64,000 nt of DNA from Prochlorococcus sp. MIT 1341. GTDB taxonomy: Bacteria > Cyanobacteriota > Cyanobacteriia > PCC-6307 > Cyanobiaceae. The stretch lies in NCBI RefSeq assembly GCF_034092415.1, contig NZ_CP139304.1:1100001-1164000 (forward strand), read 5' to 3'. Of this stretch, positions 1 through 9,002 are shown one piece after another. The notes under the pieces are model-generated. The model worked only from the letters and a program-made list of their open reading frames with translations. It was not told the origin of the DNA and searched no databases. Each line of letters begins with the position of its first letter. Position 1 is the first letter of the stretch. The position numbers were made by a program, and so were the translations under genes.

Positions 1-1
1 A

Positions 2-340
2 CCAAAAAGAATTTCTCCAAAGGATTTATCAAGTTGGCTGAACCAAGAAGTCACAAAGCCATTTTTGATAGATGTCCGAGAAGAAGAAGAACTGAATATT
101 GCTCCTTTCCCTGCTCAAGCAATGCATCTTCCGCTAAGCCAAGTAAATAATAGGCTAAAAAACTTACAAGTAGAAATACCAAAAGATAAATCTGTTGTTG
201 TTATTTGCCATAAAGGAATCAGAAGCTGGAATTTTGGGATGTGGCTATTAGAACAAGAGTTTGGTTATGACGTTTGGAATCTTGATGGAGGAATAGATGC
301 ATGGAGTACTGAGATTAGCCCAGAAACCCCAAGGTATTAA
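2..340 (+). CDS. Rhodanese-domain protein, 3' part (5' end outside window)
   Basis: The reading frame is open from the left edge, so the gene starts outside the window; the TTG at 65 is probably an internal codon. The visible part carries the second half of a rhodanese domain: an LIDVREEEE segment near the start, then VVICHKGIRSW, where the Cys of CHKGIRS is the expected persulfide-forming active-site residue, then the usual NLDGGIDAW segment near the C-terminus. Rhodaneses move sulfane sulfur to acceptors such as cyanide or thiols; the physiological partner cannot be told from sequence. The next gene (hrcA) begins 77 bp downstream on the same strand. Confidence 0.85.
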   Translation, partial: PKRISPKDLSSWLNQEVTKPFLIDVREEEELNIAPFPAQAMHLPLSQVNNRLKNLQVEIPKDKSVVVICHKGIRSWNFGMWLLEQEFGYDVWNLDGGIDAWSTEISPETPRY

Positions 341-417
341 AAGGTTAAAAACAAGTCTAAAATTTGTTCTTAACAGCATATTGAAGCTCGTAATATCGAG
401 TCAACTTACTAAATCAA

Positions 418-1416
418 GTGGAGACGCTGTCCTTTAGACAAAAACAAGTTCTACGTTCAACGGTTCGTCACTACGTAGACACAATCGAGCCAGTAAGTAG
501 CAAAACACTTGTTGAACGGTTTGGATTAAAAGCAAGTGCTGCCACTATTCGCACTGCAATGGGAGCACTTGAACAACGAGGTTTACTAACTCAACCACAT
601 ACCTCGTCTGGTCGAATACCTAGCCAGAGAGGTTATCGGCATTACGTCGACTGCCTTCTCCCGCCACCAGCAGCAACAATTAATCATTTAGAACATGAGC
701 TAACCAATTTAGGCTTGCAATGGGCAGCACTAGATGACTTACTTGTACATCTTGCAAAGAGACTTACTGATTTCACAGGACTAATGAGTCTGATTGCAAA
801 GCCTAAAAAACTAAAACATGGACTTCAAGACATTCGACTTGTCAAAAGCGGTACAAGACTTCTAGTAATGCTTGTAAAAACATCAGATCAAGCAACCCTC
901 TTAAACCTTCAGCTACCCCATGACACCAATCTGGAACTAGAAGGGCTCGAGGCTTGGACGCAAGACCAATTAGAAAGATCAAATGATGGTTTTATTAACT
1001 GGGCCAACCTCCCTTCCCATCTCAATTTAAGTGGCTCTTTCCTTAAAGAAGCCATCCAAAATCATAAACAAGCGCCAACAAACACCGAAGAAATTGTCAT
1101 CACACGAGGAATCTCACAACTTGCCTCCCAACCAGAATTCAAAGAAAGCAATAGTTTTAGACCTTTTTTAGAACTTATGGATAGTCAACCATCAGCAGTG
1201 GTTCCGGAATTAACTAAAAGGAGTAATAGTGTCTGGATTGGAGCAGAACACCCTGAAAGTGCTTTAAAACACTTCTCTGTTGTCCAAGCTGCTTATAAAA
1301 GTTCCACCAATGGTATTGGACACGTCGCTTTGATAGGTCCAATGCGCATGGCCTATTCAACAGCAATAGCTGCTGTTACCCATGTAGCAAAGCACCTGGA
1401 GAGACTTTTAAATTAA
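418..1416 (+). CDS. hrcA: Heat-inducible transcription repressor HrcA
   Basis: The 332-residue length and the N-terminal winged-helix region (RQKQVLRSTVRHYVDTIEP, then SAATIRTAMGALEQRGLL and SSGRIPSQRGYRHYVD) are characteristic of HrcA, the repressor that binds CIRCE operators upstream of groESL and related chaperone genes. The C-terminal part (IGAEHPESALKHFSVVQAAY, then GHVALIGPMRMAY) matches the effector/dimerisation domain. The start is a GTG at 418. No CIRCE operator (TTAGCACTC-N9-GAGTGCTAA) was seen in this window, so its targets lie elsewhere. It converges with trpB, whose stop is 7 bp past the hrcA stop. Confidence 0.93.
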   Translation: METLSFRQKQVLRSTVRHYVDTIEPVSSKTLVERFGLKASAATIRTAMGALEQRGLLTQPHTSSGRIPSQRGYRHYVDCLLPPPAATINHLEHELTNLGLQWAALDDLLVHLAKRLTDFTGLMSLIAKPKKLKHGLQDIRLVKSGTRLLVMLVKTSDQATLLNLQLPHDTNLELEGLEAWTQDQLERSNDGFINWANLPSHLNLSGSFLKEAIQNHKQAPTNTEEIVITRGISQLASQPEFKESNSFRPFLELMDSQPSAVVPELTKRSNSVWIGAEHPESALKHFSVVQAAYKSSTNGIGHVALIGPMRMAYSTAIAAVTHVAKHLERLLN

Positions 1417-1423
1417 AAGCACC

Positions 1424-2680
1424 TCACAAATCAACACCTAATTTGTTAGCAACTGTATTTACATCCTTATCACCTCGCCCTGAACAATTAATAACAATTT
1501 CTTTCCCTGGCTCCAATTTGGGACAAAGCTTTTCCAACCAAGCAAAAGCATGCGCTGTCTCCAATGCCGGAATTATTCCTTCTAGTTGACTAACCAATTG
1601 CAAAGCTTCAAGTGCTTGCTGATCAGTTACCGCCACATACTCCGCTCTTCCAATTTCAGCAAGATAACTATGTTCAGGACCAACTCCTGGATAATCCAAT
1701 CCAGCACTTATCGAATGTGCTTCTTGGACTTGCCCTTCGGAATCCTGTAATAAAAAGCTCATAGCCCCATGCAAAACCCCAATACGACCCTCTGTAAGAG
1801 TTGCGGCATGTCTTCCAGTTAATACTCCATCTCCAGCAGCTTCAACACCAATCATTCTGACTTCAGTGTTCTCAACAAATGGATGAAACAAGCCCATGGC
1901 GTTAGATCCTCCACCTACACAAGCTAGAAGTACATCAGGAAGTCTTTCAAATGCCTCCTGACACTGCAGCTTTGTTTCTTGTCCAATTACTGCATGAAAA
2001 TCACGAACCAACATTGGATATGGATGCGGTCCCGCAACTGAACCAAGAATGTAATGAGTTGTCTCGACATTGGTAACCCAATCTCTAATCGCTTCACTAG
2101 TTGCATCCTTCAGAGTCGCAGTACCTGCTGTAACAGCTTTAACCTTTGCCCCAAGCAACCTCATTCGAAAAACATTTAGAGCCTGTCTTTGCATATCTTC
2201 CTTTCCCATATAAACAACACAATCCAGACCAAAACGTGCACATACCGTTGCGGTTGCCACTCCATGCTGCCCAGCTCCAGTTTCAGCAATAATTCTCTTC
2301 TTACCCATTCGTAAAGCTAAAAGAGCCTGTCCCAGTGCGTTATTAATCTTGTGTGCCCCGGTGTGGTTGAGGTCTTCTCGTTTGAGCCAAATCCTTGGTC
2401 CACCTTCAGACCTTGAATAATGTGCTGTAAGTCTTTCAGCCTCATATAGAGGTGTTGGACGACCTACATAAGAACGCAACAATTTAGTTAATTCTTCAGT
2501 GAAAGAATGATCTTTCCAGGCTTCTGTAGCAGCTTTCTCCAGCTCGGCAAGTGCTGGCATCAAGGTTTCTGGGACATACTGTCCCCCAAATCGACCAAAT
2601 CGTCCCAATTTCGAGGGCCTTGCTGTGAGTGAAAGATCACCCTCTTTAGGTTTAGGAGGAAGTGTGCTGCTCATCGACAA
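1424..2680 (-). CDS. trpB: Tryptophan synthase beta chain
   Basis: TrpB joins indole and serine to give tryptophan with pyridoxal phosphate. At 418 residues it has the normal length. The lysine in [15 protein letters not shown] (K111) is the expected PLP Schiff-base residue, and [10 protein letters not shown] is the glycine loop that holds the PLP phosphate. [13 protein letters not shown] near residues 30-41 is the conserved N-terminal segment. trpA is not next to it; isolated trpB is common in cyanobacteria, where trp genes are scattered (trpG lies at 20.0 kb here). It is divergent from the SUI1-like gene with 43 bp between starts. Confidence 0.97.
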   Translation of the reverse strand: MSMSSTLPPKPKEGDLSLTARPSKLGRFGRFGGQYVPETLMPALAELEKAATEAWKDHSFTEELTKLLRSYVGRPTPLYEAERLTAHYSRSEGGPRIWLKREDLNHTGAHKINNALGQALLALRMGKKRIIAETGAGQHGVATATVCARFGLDCVVYMGKEDMQRQALNVFRMRLLGAKVKAVTAGTATLKDATSEAIRDWVTNVETTHYILGSVAGPHPYPMLVRDFHAVIGQETKLQCQEAFERLPDVLLACVGGGSNAMGLFHPFVENTEVRMIGVEAAGDGVLTGRHAATLTEGRIGVLHGAMSFLLQDSEGQVQEAHSISAGLDYPGVGPEHSYLAEIGRAEYVAVTDQQALEALQLVSQLEGIIPALETAHAFAWLEKLCPKLEPGKEIVINCSGRGDKDVNTVANKLGVDL

Positions 2681-2723
2681 AAAGATTGAAAATAGATATC
2701 AGTTGGAGTAAAGACTTAAATCC

Positions 2724-3047
2724 ATGCCAAAAGGAAACTGGGTTGAATTCAACGACCCAACGCCAACCCATCAACAAGAACCTAATGCATCCACAAAAAC
2801 CAAAGCCAAGAAGGAAATCAGGATAAAGCGAGTCCGTAATAACAAAGGAGGTAAAACAATTACGGTAATAAGCGGTTTAGATTTAACTCATAAGGAGTAC
2901 TTGAAATTACTAAAGCAATTTAAAACTCGACTGGGTACAGGAGGGACAGTAAAAGGAAATTCCATAGAAATCCAAGGAGACCAAATAAAGGCAGTTATGG
3001 ATTTACTCAGAATGGAAGGATATCGCCCAAAACAATCTGGTTCTTAA
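2724..3047 (+). CDS. SUI1/eIF1-family translation factor (YciH-like)
   Basis: This 107-residue protein has a basic, lysine-rich N-terminal tail (residues 22-45) followed by a SUI1/eIF1 fold: KTITVISGLDL, then LKQFKTRLGTGGTVKGNSIEIQGDQ and MDLLRMEGY. The GTGGTVK loop and the final EGY are family signatures. Bacterial YciH binds the 30S subunit and influences initiation fidelity; its exact role in cyanobacteria is not settled. cysC follows 28 bp later on the same strand, so the two may be co-transcribed. Confidence 0.88.
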   Translation: MPKGNWVEFNDPTPTHQQEPNASTKTKAKKEIRIKRVRNNKGGKTITVISGLDLTHKEYLKLLKQFKTRLGTGGTVKGNSIEIQGDQIKAVMDLLRMEGYRPKQSGS

Positions 3048-3075
3048 CAAGAAAGAAAATATATGAACCTCCTCG

Positions 3076-3747
3076 ATGGAGAATGGCACCCATATGAGCA
3101 TTGCCACAATGAGCACACCCTCAGATCAAGCCATAGATCACAAAGCAAAAAACATCTCTTGGCATACAGCTTCTATCGACAGAAATGCCATAGCAACGCA
3201 AAGAGGTCATAAAAGTGCAATTCTCTGGTTCACAGGTCTCTCTGGATCAGGCAAAAGCACATTGGCAAATGCCGTTAATGCAAAACTGTTTGAAATTGGT
3301 ATATCCAGCTATGTGCTCGATGGCGACAATGTGAGACATGGACTATGCAAAGATCTTGGATTTTCAGATCAAGATCGTGCAGAAAATATTCGGAGGATTG
3401 GAGAAGTTGCCAAACTATTTCTCGACTCAGGCGTTGTAATTCTAACTGCTTTTGTATCCCCTTTTCGAAGTGATAGGGATCGCGCAAGGGCTCTTGTTGC
3501 GGACTCTGACTTCTTAGAGATTCATTGTGCAGCAGAACTTAAAGACTGCGAAGCAAGGGACCCAAAAGGACTTTATGCAAAAGCCAGGACCGGGCAAATT
3601 AAAGAATTTACAGGAATATCTAGTCCTTATGAAGAGCCTATCTCTCCAGAAATTAAATTAAATACAGGCAGCAAGAAACTTGAAGAATGCGTAGAGATAG
3701 TAATCAAAAAACTAATTCAATTCAATGTAATTCCAGACAAACCATAA
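3076..3747 (+). CDS. cysC: Adenylylsulfate (APS) kinase
   Basis: CysC phosphorylates adenosine 5'-phosphosulfate to PAPS in sulfate assimilation. The Walker A motif GLSGSGKST sits at residues 54-62, followed by VLDGDNVRHGL (APS binding) and FVSPFRSDRDRAR, all diagnostic of APS kinase. A second in-frame ATG at 3094 could be the true start, since the first 25-30 residues are not conserved in the family. The enzyme stands alone, not fused to ATP sulfurylase. Confidence 0.95.
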   Translation: MENGTHMSIATMSTPSDQAIDHKAKNISWHTASIDRNAIATQRGHKSAILWFTGLSGSGKSTLANAVNAKLFEIGISSYVLDGDNVRHGLCKDLGFSDQDRAENIRRIGEVAKLFLDSGVVILTAFVSPFRSDRDRARALVADSDFLEIHCAAELKDCEARDPKGLYAKARTGQIKEFTGISSPYEEPISPEIKLNTGSKKLEECVEIVIKKLIQFNVIPDKP

Positions 3748-3790
3748 TCTAATTTTATGAGATCAATAATATGAATAGGCAACATTTAAC

Positions 3791-4348
3791 CTACATTTGC
3801 TTCAGGTAATCTAAGACTCCCAATTCTGATAGCCTGTGATCTTTTGCGATCACTTGATCATGCATCGATTGACGATATGCAAATAGTTTTTTCTCCAAAT
3901 TAGAATCAAATGTAGAAAGGATCTGAATAGCCAACAAACCTGCATTCAAACCCCCACCAATAGCAACCGTGGCGACAGGAATGCCTGCAGGCATCTGCAA
4001 AATTGAAAGCATAGAATCTACGCCTTGAAGAGACTTAGTCTGAACTGGTACACCGATCACCGGCAAAGAGGTCAATGAAGCAATCATCCCAGGCAAATGA
4101 GCCGCACCTCCAGCACCAGCAATAATTACCTTGAAGCCAAGGGCCTTCGCATCATTTGCAAAAGCCACCATCTCTAAGGGCGTCCGATGTGCTGAAAGGA
4201 CTCTTATCTCACAATTGACGCCAAAACTGTTCAAAATATCCACAGCCGGCTTCAAAGTAGACAAATCAGAATCGCTACCCATCAAGATGGCAACCCGGGG
4301 ATTTAGTTCAACAACTTCAGAAGACACAGACAGACTTGAAAAGGGCAC
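3791..4348 (-). CDS. purE: N5-carboxyaminoimidazole ribonucleotide mutase
   Basis: PurE moves the carboxyl group of N5-CAIR to form CAIR in purine synthesis. The class I signature is complete: GSDSD (residues 24-28), SAHRTP (52-57) holding the catalytic histidine, AGAGGAAHLPGM and PVIGVPVQ. At 185 residues it is about 15 longer at the N-terminus than many bacterial PurE proteins, so translation may start a little downstream. It is divergent from nagA with 60 bp between. Confidence 0.96.
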   Translation of the reverse strand: MPFSSLSVSSEVVELNPRVAILMGSDSDLSTLKPAVDILNSFGVNCEIRVLSAHRTPLEMVAFANDAKALGFKVIIAGAGGAAHLPGMIASLTSLPVIGVPVQTKSLQGVDSMLSILQMPAGIPVATVAIGGGLNAGLLAIQILSTFDSNLEKKLFAYRQSMHDQVIAKDHRLSELGVLDYLKQM

Positions 4349-4408
4349 TATGTATTCATAATGAAGAGAATGTAATTCTCTCGCATTAGATCCAATACCT
4401 TTATTCCA

Positions 4409-5569
4409 ATGCGTCGGATCATCAATGTCAAACTTCCAGAAGGCAGCAGGAACTCCTCTCTGAACTCCCTGTGGTGGATTGGCCTAAATAGCGAAAACAA
4501 GATAATTCAGATTCAACCTATGTCAAACGAAGAGCATGAAATCGAAGGTGAAAACTGGGAAAAAGACTTTCTGAGCCCTATGGGTATAGACCTTCAAATC
4601 AATGGAGGAATGGGTATTAGCTTCAATCAACTAACCGAAAAACAACTTCCAAACCTACTAAAGCTGCTTGATATGCTTTGGCAAGATGGAATCGAATTCA
4701 TATGTCCAACATTAATAACCTGTGAGACGAATCAATTACGCACATCTCTAGCTATTTTACAAAAAGCAAGAGAACAACACTCTCCAAATCGCTGCAAATT
4801 ATTAGGTGCCCATCTCGAAGGGCCCTTCATTTCTAAAAGACGGATTGGAGCACACCCTGAAAGGGATATCTCCTCTCCAAACCTTCAAGAACTGGAAAAG
4901 AGAATTCAAGGTTTTGAAAAAGAAATCCAAATGATGACCCTTGCACCTGAGCTACCAGGAGCGAAAGATGTAATAAAGCAATTACATTCAAAAAAAATAA
5001 TTAGTTGTCTGGGGCACTCAGAAGCTAATAAAACTGATGCCGAAATAGCCTTCAATAATGGGATCACCATGATCACCCATACTTTCAATGCGATGAAAGG
5101 GCTTCACCATCGAGAACCTGGTCCTATAGGAGCTGCTATTGAACATGGAAATATTGCCTTAGGACTTATTGCAGATGGAGTACACATAAATCCCTTAATA
5201 GCATCAATGTTGCACAAACTGGCCCCACGAAAATTAGTTCTTGTAAGTGACGCTCTCCCCGCCTATGGATTAGAAAATTCCAACTACTTCTGGGGAGAAA
5301 AAGAATTAATAATTCGTGAAGGCACATGCTTCATCAAAAATGGCCCTCTAGCAGGGACAAGATTGTCCCTGCTAGAGGGCTGCAAAAATCTTGCAAGTTG
5401 GATTCACAACCCTTCCGCTGCAATTTGGTCAGCCACAATTGCTCCTAGAGAAGTTATATGGGGTGAAATGTCAATATCTAAACTTCTTATAGGCCAATCC
5501 TTGAGTAGACTTCTACGTTGGCGACAGAAAAACGCTAATTGCGCATTGAATTGGCAACAAGCTGCGTAA
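4409..5569 (+). CDS. nagA: N-acetylglucosamine-6-phosphate deacetylase
   Basis: NagA removes acetate from GlcNAc-6-phosphate during amino-sugar or peptidoglycan recycling. At 386 residues it has the family length. Seen motifs are DLQINGG (61-67), HLEGPF (135-140) with the metal-ligand Glu, CLGHSEA, THTFNAM, HHREPGPIG, IADGVHI and VSDALPAYG with the catalytic Asp. No nagB or transporter is adjacent, so it is not in a catabolic operon here. The stretch 5343-5380, coding roughly residues 312-324, is a perfect inverted repeat (see repeat entry), yet the encoded GPLAGTRLSLLEG is a normal NagA segment. chlM follows 25 bp downstream from its preferred start. Confidence 0.93.
   Translation: MRRIINVKLPEGSRNSSLNSLWWIGLNSENKIIQIQPMSNEEHEIEGENWEKDFLSPMGIDLQINGGMGISFNQLTEKQLPNLLKLLDMLWQDGIEFICPTLITCETNQLRTSLAILQKAREQHSPNRCKLLGAHLEGPFISKRRIGAHPERDISSPNLQELEKRIQGFEKEIQMMTLAPELPGAKDVIKQLHSKKIISCLGHSEANKTDAEIAFNNGITMITHTFNAMKGLHHREPGPIGAAIEHGNIALGLIADGVHINPLIASMLHKLAPRKLVLVSDALPAYGLENSNYFWGEKELIIREGTCFIKNGPLAGTRLSLLEGCKNLASWIHNPSAAIWSATIAPREVIWGEMSISKLLIGQSLSRLLRWRQKNANCALNWQQAA
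5343..5380. repeat. Perfect 18-bp inverted repeat inside nagA
   Basis: The left arm GCCCTCTAGCAGGGACAA (5343-5360) is followed by GA and then by its exact reverse complement (5363-5380). The arms are much more GC-rich than the surroundings. In mRNA this would fold into a very stable hairpin in the middle of the reading frame. There is no T-tract, so it does not look like an intrinsic terminator. Confidence 0.97.
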
Positions 5570-5594
5570 TTTACTTTTGACCACCAATGAATCT

Positions 5595-6308
5595 ATGAGC
5601 AACGAACAACTAAACAAGCTCAAGGAAGCTGAAAAAAAAGAAGTCGCTAAATACTTCAACGAAATGGGCTTTGAAAGATGGAATCGCATTTACAGTGAAA
5701 GCAATGATGTAAATAGAGTTCAGCGGAATATACGAATAGGTCACCAAAAAACAGTTGACGATGTTCTGTCTTGGCTACAAAAAACTGAAAAACTAAATGA
5801 AGTAAGCTTCTGTGACGCAGGTTGCGGAGTTGGCAGCTTGTCTCTTCCACTCGCATTGATGGGAGCTGGCCACATCTATGCCAGCGATATTTCACAAGCA
5901 ATGATTGAAGAAACCAAAAAGCGTGCAACCCTGGAAGGAATAGACCTCAAGAAAATCAATTTCAAAAAATCAGATCTTGAAAGCCTTTCGGGAAATTTCC
6001 ATACAGTCATTTGCCTCGATGTACTAATACATTATCCACAGGAAGCTGCTGAAGAAATGGTTCGGCATCTTTGTTCTCTTACAGAAGAAAGGCTAATTAT
6101 TAGTTTTGCACCATATACACTTTTTCTTGCCACACTAAAAAAAATAGGTCAACTATTTCCTGGCCCAAGCAAAACAACAAGAGCTTATACCCTGCGCGAG
6201 AAAGGAATCACAAAAATGGCAAATCGTTGTGGTTTTAACGTAAAGCGTACAAAATTAAATACAGCTCCATTTTATTTCTCTAAGCTTATTGAATTCAAAA
6301 AGGCTTAA
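5595..6308 (+). CDS. chlM: Magnesium-protoporphyrin IX methyltransferase
   Basis: ChlM methylates Mg-protoporphyrin IX using S-adenosylmethionine, an early committed step of chlorophyll synthesis. The SAM-binding motif I is CDAGCGVGSLSLPLA, followed by YASDISQAM (motif II) and CLDVLIHYPQ. YFNEMGFERWNRIYSE and NIRIGHQKTVDDVL are typical of cyanobacterial ChlM. A TTG at 5577 extends the frame by six residues; the ATG at 5595 is preferred. It lies close behind nagA on the same strand, although the two pathways are unrelated. Confidence 0.9.
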   Translation: MSNEQLNKLKEAEKKEVAKYFNEMGFERWNRIYSESNDVNRVQRNIRIGHQKTVDDVLSWLQKTEKLNEVSFCDAGCGVGSLSLPLALMGAGHIYASDISQAMIEETKKRATLEGIDLKKINFKKSDLESLSGNFHTVICLDVLIHYPQEAAEEMVRHLCSLTEERLIISFAPYTLFLATLKKIGQLFPGPSKTTRAYTLREKGITKMANRCGFNVKRTKLNTAPFYFSKLIEFKKA

Positions 6309-6419
6309 TCAATCCAATTTAACAGTTGCTAAATGTTATTTAATTAATAATTTTAGCCCTTTCAATGGTCGTTAGATTGGGGTATATAAAAGAAGAAAAA
6401 TTTTTATCTCGCAGTTTTT

Positions 6420-7145
6420 TTAATCAACCAAATTCTTTTCAAGAGCATAACGAACTAACTCCGTACGACTTGAAGTTCCAGTCTTGTTAAACAAGCGGCT
6501 CACATACTTTTCTACATTCCGAATTGATGTTTCAAGCTGCCTTGCTATCTCCTTATTCATCAAACCTTCTGCTACTAATTGTAAGACACTTGCTTCTCGA
6601 GGTGTAAAGTTATGAATCACCCCTCCCTTACTGCTAGAAGCATCTCCTTTAGAAAGTAAAGATTTGATTTCTGTGATTTGCTTTGCCATTTGACCAACAT
6701 CGGCATCTGCGAAACGCGCTGCTTCCGCAAGTAATCGATCTTGTCTCCTCACAACATTGCGAACACGTGCAACTAATTCTTCCGGATCAAAAGGTTTTGG
6801 TATGTAATCATCAACACCAGCTTGATAACCTTGGGTTCGATCAATTGTCATTCCCTTTGCTGTAAGGAAAATGACTGGTGTTCCTCCAAGACGTTCATCA
6901 TCCCGCAAGCGTTTCAACAACTCATAGCCATCACATCTAGGCATCATCACATCACTAATCACAAGATCAGGAAGCATTTGCTGAGCCTTCTGCCAACCTT
7001 CCTCACCATCCACAGCGGTAGTCACTTCAAAGCCTTCATCTTGTAAATATGCCTGTACAGCTGTTCGTAAGCCTGGTTCATCATCAACAAGCAATAATCG
7101 ACTTGGCTTTATAGCCTCAGAATTCTCAGTAGGTGAATCAATCAT
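6420..7145 (-). CDS. Two-component response regulator, NarL/LuxR type
   Basis: An N-terminal receiver domain (residues about 15-135) has the acidic pair DD at 21-22, the phosphoacceptor Asp in VISDVMMPRCDGYELL (D65), and FLTAKG with the conserved Thr and Lys. After a linker, residues about 175-241 form a LuxR-type helix-turn-helix (FTPREASVLQLVAEGLMNK, then VEKYVSRLFNKTG). It therefore should bind DNA when phosphorylated. Picocyanobacteria have few such regulators; this one resembles the plastid/cyanobacterial Ycf29 group, but that assignment is from memory. No histidine kinase is adjacent, so the partner is unknown. Confidence 0.9.
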   Translation of the reverse strand: MIDSPTENSEAIKPSRLLLVDDEPGLRTAVQAYLQDEGFEVTTAVDGEEGWQKAQQMLPDLVISDVMMPRCDGYELLKRLRDDERLGGTPVIFLTAKGMTIDRTQGYQAGVDDYIPKPFDPEELVARVRNVVRRQDRLLAEAARFADADVGQMAKQITEIKSLLSKGDASSSKGGVIHNFTPREASVLQLVAEGLMNKEIARQLETSIRNVEKYVSRLFNKTGTSSRTELVRYALEKNLVD

Positions 7146-7218
7146 TCTGATTTTTCATAAATTCATAAGGTGAATCTAGAAGCGTTTAGCTTGGGAAGTT
7201 AGTACTGCTTCCTATACC

Positions 7219-7767
7219 TCACCTTTTTGGAATTCTCAAGACTTCTTGTTTTTCAACTAAAAACGTTGAAAACCCTAATGAGAGGGCCTTTTTCTTCAAT
7301 GTTGATGGATCTACACCTGCCATCTCAGGAACACAAGCAGCCCACCAAACCAAATGGTCTTCTCTATTTACTGGCGTAATAAGTCCCCCAGGGTTTAGGC
7401 GACGCACATAAATTGACTTAGAATCACGCTTAACTCGTAATGGACCTTCGGAATTACACCTAACTGATTCACGTCGGACTTTAAGGTTATAAGGCCATTC
7501 CTCCCAAAGCTTAAATCGACGCAGGCTTTGATCTCTCTTATCTATCTCCACTTCATACATCCCCAATACATAATCACCTCCTAGATCTGGTTTCTTGATT
7601 AATACAACAAGATTAGGAGGTCTTAACTTCTTCATCTTTTCACTAGAACTCTTTTGGCGAGATACTTCAAAAGCCTCTACTGCTATCCCTCCGAAACACA
7701 CCAAATAAAAACATCCAACCACGATCACACCGCGTAAACGATTCCAGACAAGGGATGTCCCAATCAT
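7219..7767 (-). CDS. Conserved-looking unknown protein with N-terminal membrane segment
   Basis: I do not recognise this 182-residue protein. Residues about 13-32 (RGVIVVGCFYLVCFGGIAVE) form one hydrophobic segment, either an uncleaved anchor or a signal peptide, so the rest probably lies outside the cytoplasm or at the thylakoid surface. The remainder is rich in Lys/Arg and includes paired cysteines (RCNSEG and WWAACVPEM). The start codon overlaps that of the divergent desulfurase gene within one CATG (7765-7768). A start further inside at the Met of MKKLRPP would remove the membrane segment and is less likely. Confidence 0.65.
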   Translation of the reverse strand: MIGTSLVWNRLRGVIVVGCFYLVCFGGIAVEAFEVSRQKSSSEKMKKLRPPNLVVLIKKPDLGGDYVLGMYEVEIDKRDQSLRRFKLWEEWPYNLKVRRESVRCNSEGPLRVKRDSKSIYVRRLNPGGLITPVNREDHLVWWAACVPEMAGVDPSTLKKKALSLGFSTFLVEKQEVLRIPKR

Positions 7768-8941
7768 GCTTTCAAACCTGAAAAAACAAACCGCAGAAAA
7801 CTTTCCTATCCACCTGGACTTTCAAGCGACAACCCCCTGCGCATGTGAAGTAATTGAAGCCATGGCCCCATTTTGGTCAGACCAATGGGGGAATGCATCA
7901 AGCAAACAACACCGAGAAGGACTAAAAGCAGCTGCAGCAGTGAATCTAGCTAGAGAAAAACTAGCATCCTGGTTCAATGTCAACCCTAAACAAATCATTT
8001 TCACAAGCGGGGCAACTGAAGCAAATAATCTTGCACTATTAGGGCACGCGCGAGCAAAAGCAAAATTGCTGAAAAAAAAAGGACACTTAATTACACTTAG
8101 GACAGAACATCATGCCGTTCTAGATCCAATGCGGCAACTCCAAGCAGAAGGGTTTGAATTAACTGAAATTCAACCAGAGCCTGATGGACTTCTAAAGCTA
8201 GATAAGCTTATTCAAGCTTGTAAAAAAGAAACCTTGATCGTTAGTATTATGGTGGCAAATAATGAGATAGGGGTAATCCAAAATACACAAGAAATTGCTG
8301 AGATTTGTCAAAAAAAAGGTATTACTTTCCATAGCGATATTTCTCAAGCTTTTGGCAATCTCAAAACACATTCACATTTCAGTGGACCTGACTTGATGTG
8401 TTTAAGTGCTCACAAAATTTATGGGCCCAAAGGCATAGGAGCCTTAGTAATGAATCAAGAAATTATCTTAGAGCCATTGCATTGGGGAGGGGGTCAAGAA
8501 AATGGTATTAGGCCTGGAACACTTCCTGTACCTTTAATCATTGGATTAGCAAAGGCAGCTGAGCTTGCAATGAGTGGCCTAAACGAAAGATCAAATAGAT
8601 TAAAAATGCTAAGAAACCAACTTTGGGAGAATTTGAAAAGAGGTACTCCTGATTTATTACTAAATGGTTGTTTAGAAAACCGCCTGCCAAATAATCTAAA
8701 TTTCACTGTAACTGGTGTAAGTGGAAGTCAATTACATCGAGCACTTAGACGTTTTGTTAGCTGCAGTAGCGGTTCAGCATGCACAAGGGGTTTACCATCT
8801 CATGTCCTTATAGCTCTTGGAAGAACTAAAAAAGAAGCTGAAGCTTCATTAAGATTAAGTCTAGGCAGAGATACCACCTTGGAAGAAATAAATAGAGCTT
8901 CCATGGAAATTAGTAAAGTCATATATGAACTAAGAAATTAA
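7766..8941 (+). CDS. Cysteine desulfurase (IscS/NifS family)
   Basis: This class V PLP enzyme takes sulfur from cysteine for Fe-S clusters, tRNA thiolation and cofactors. The PLP lysine is in LSAHKIYGPKG (K217), and the catalytic cysteine lies in CSSGSACTRG (C339), matching group I (IscS/NifS) and not SufS. HLDFQATTP at residues 16-24 is the usual N-terminal strand, so the first 14 residues are an extension and the true start may be slightly internal. No iscU or iscA is adjacent, as is usual in cyanobacteria. Confidence 0.92.
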   Translation: MLSNLKKQTAENFPIHLDFQATTPCACEVIEAMAPFWSDQWGNASSKQHREGLKAAAAVNLAREKLASWFNVNPKQIIFTSGATEANNLALLGHARAKAKLLKKKGHLITLRTEHHAVLDPMRQLQAEGFELTEIQPEPDGLLKLDKLIQACKKETLIVSIMVANNEIGVIQNTQEIAEICQKKGITFHSDISQAFGNLKTHSHFSGPDLMCLSAHKIYGPKGIGALVMNQEIILEPLHWGGGQENGIRPGTLPVPLIIGLAKAAELAMSGLNERSNRLKMLRNQLWENLKRGTPDLLLNGCLENRLPNNLNFTVTGVSGSQLHRALRRFVSCSSGSACTRGLPSHVLIALGRTKKEAEASLRLSLGRDTTLEEINRASMEISKVIYELRN

Positions 8942-9002
8942 TAAAACAAAATCTTCTTGAAGGCGAGAACAATCTTAAAATCACCTTGCATAATTAAGGT
9001 CA

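Noticed and set aside
7871-7895. Imperfect palindrome around CCCCATTTTGGTC in the desulfurase gene
   Set aside because: The arms differ by a 2-base insertion; it may be a quasi-palindrome but is not significant alone.
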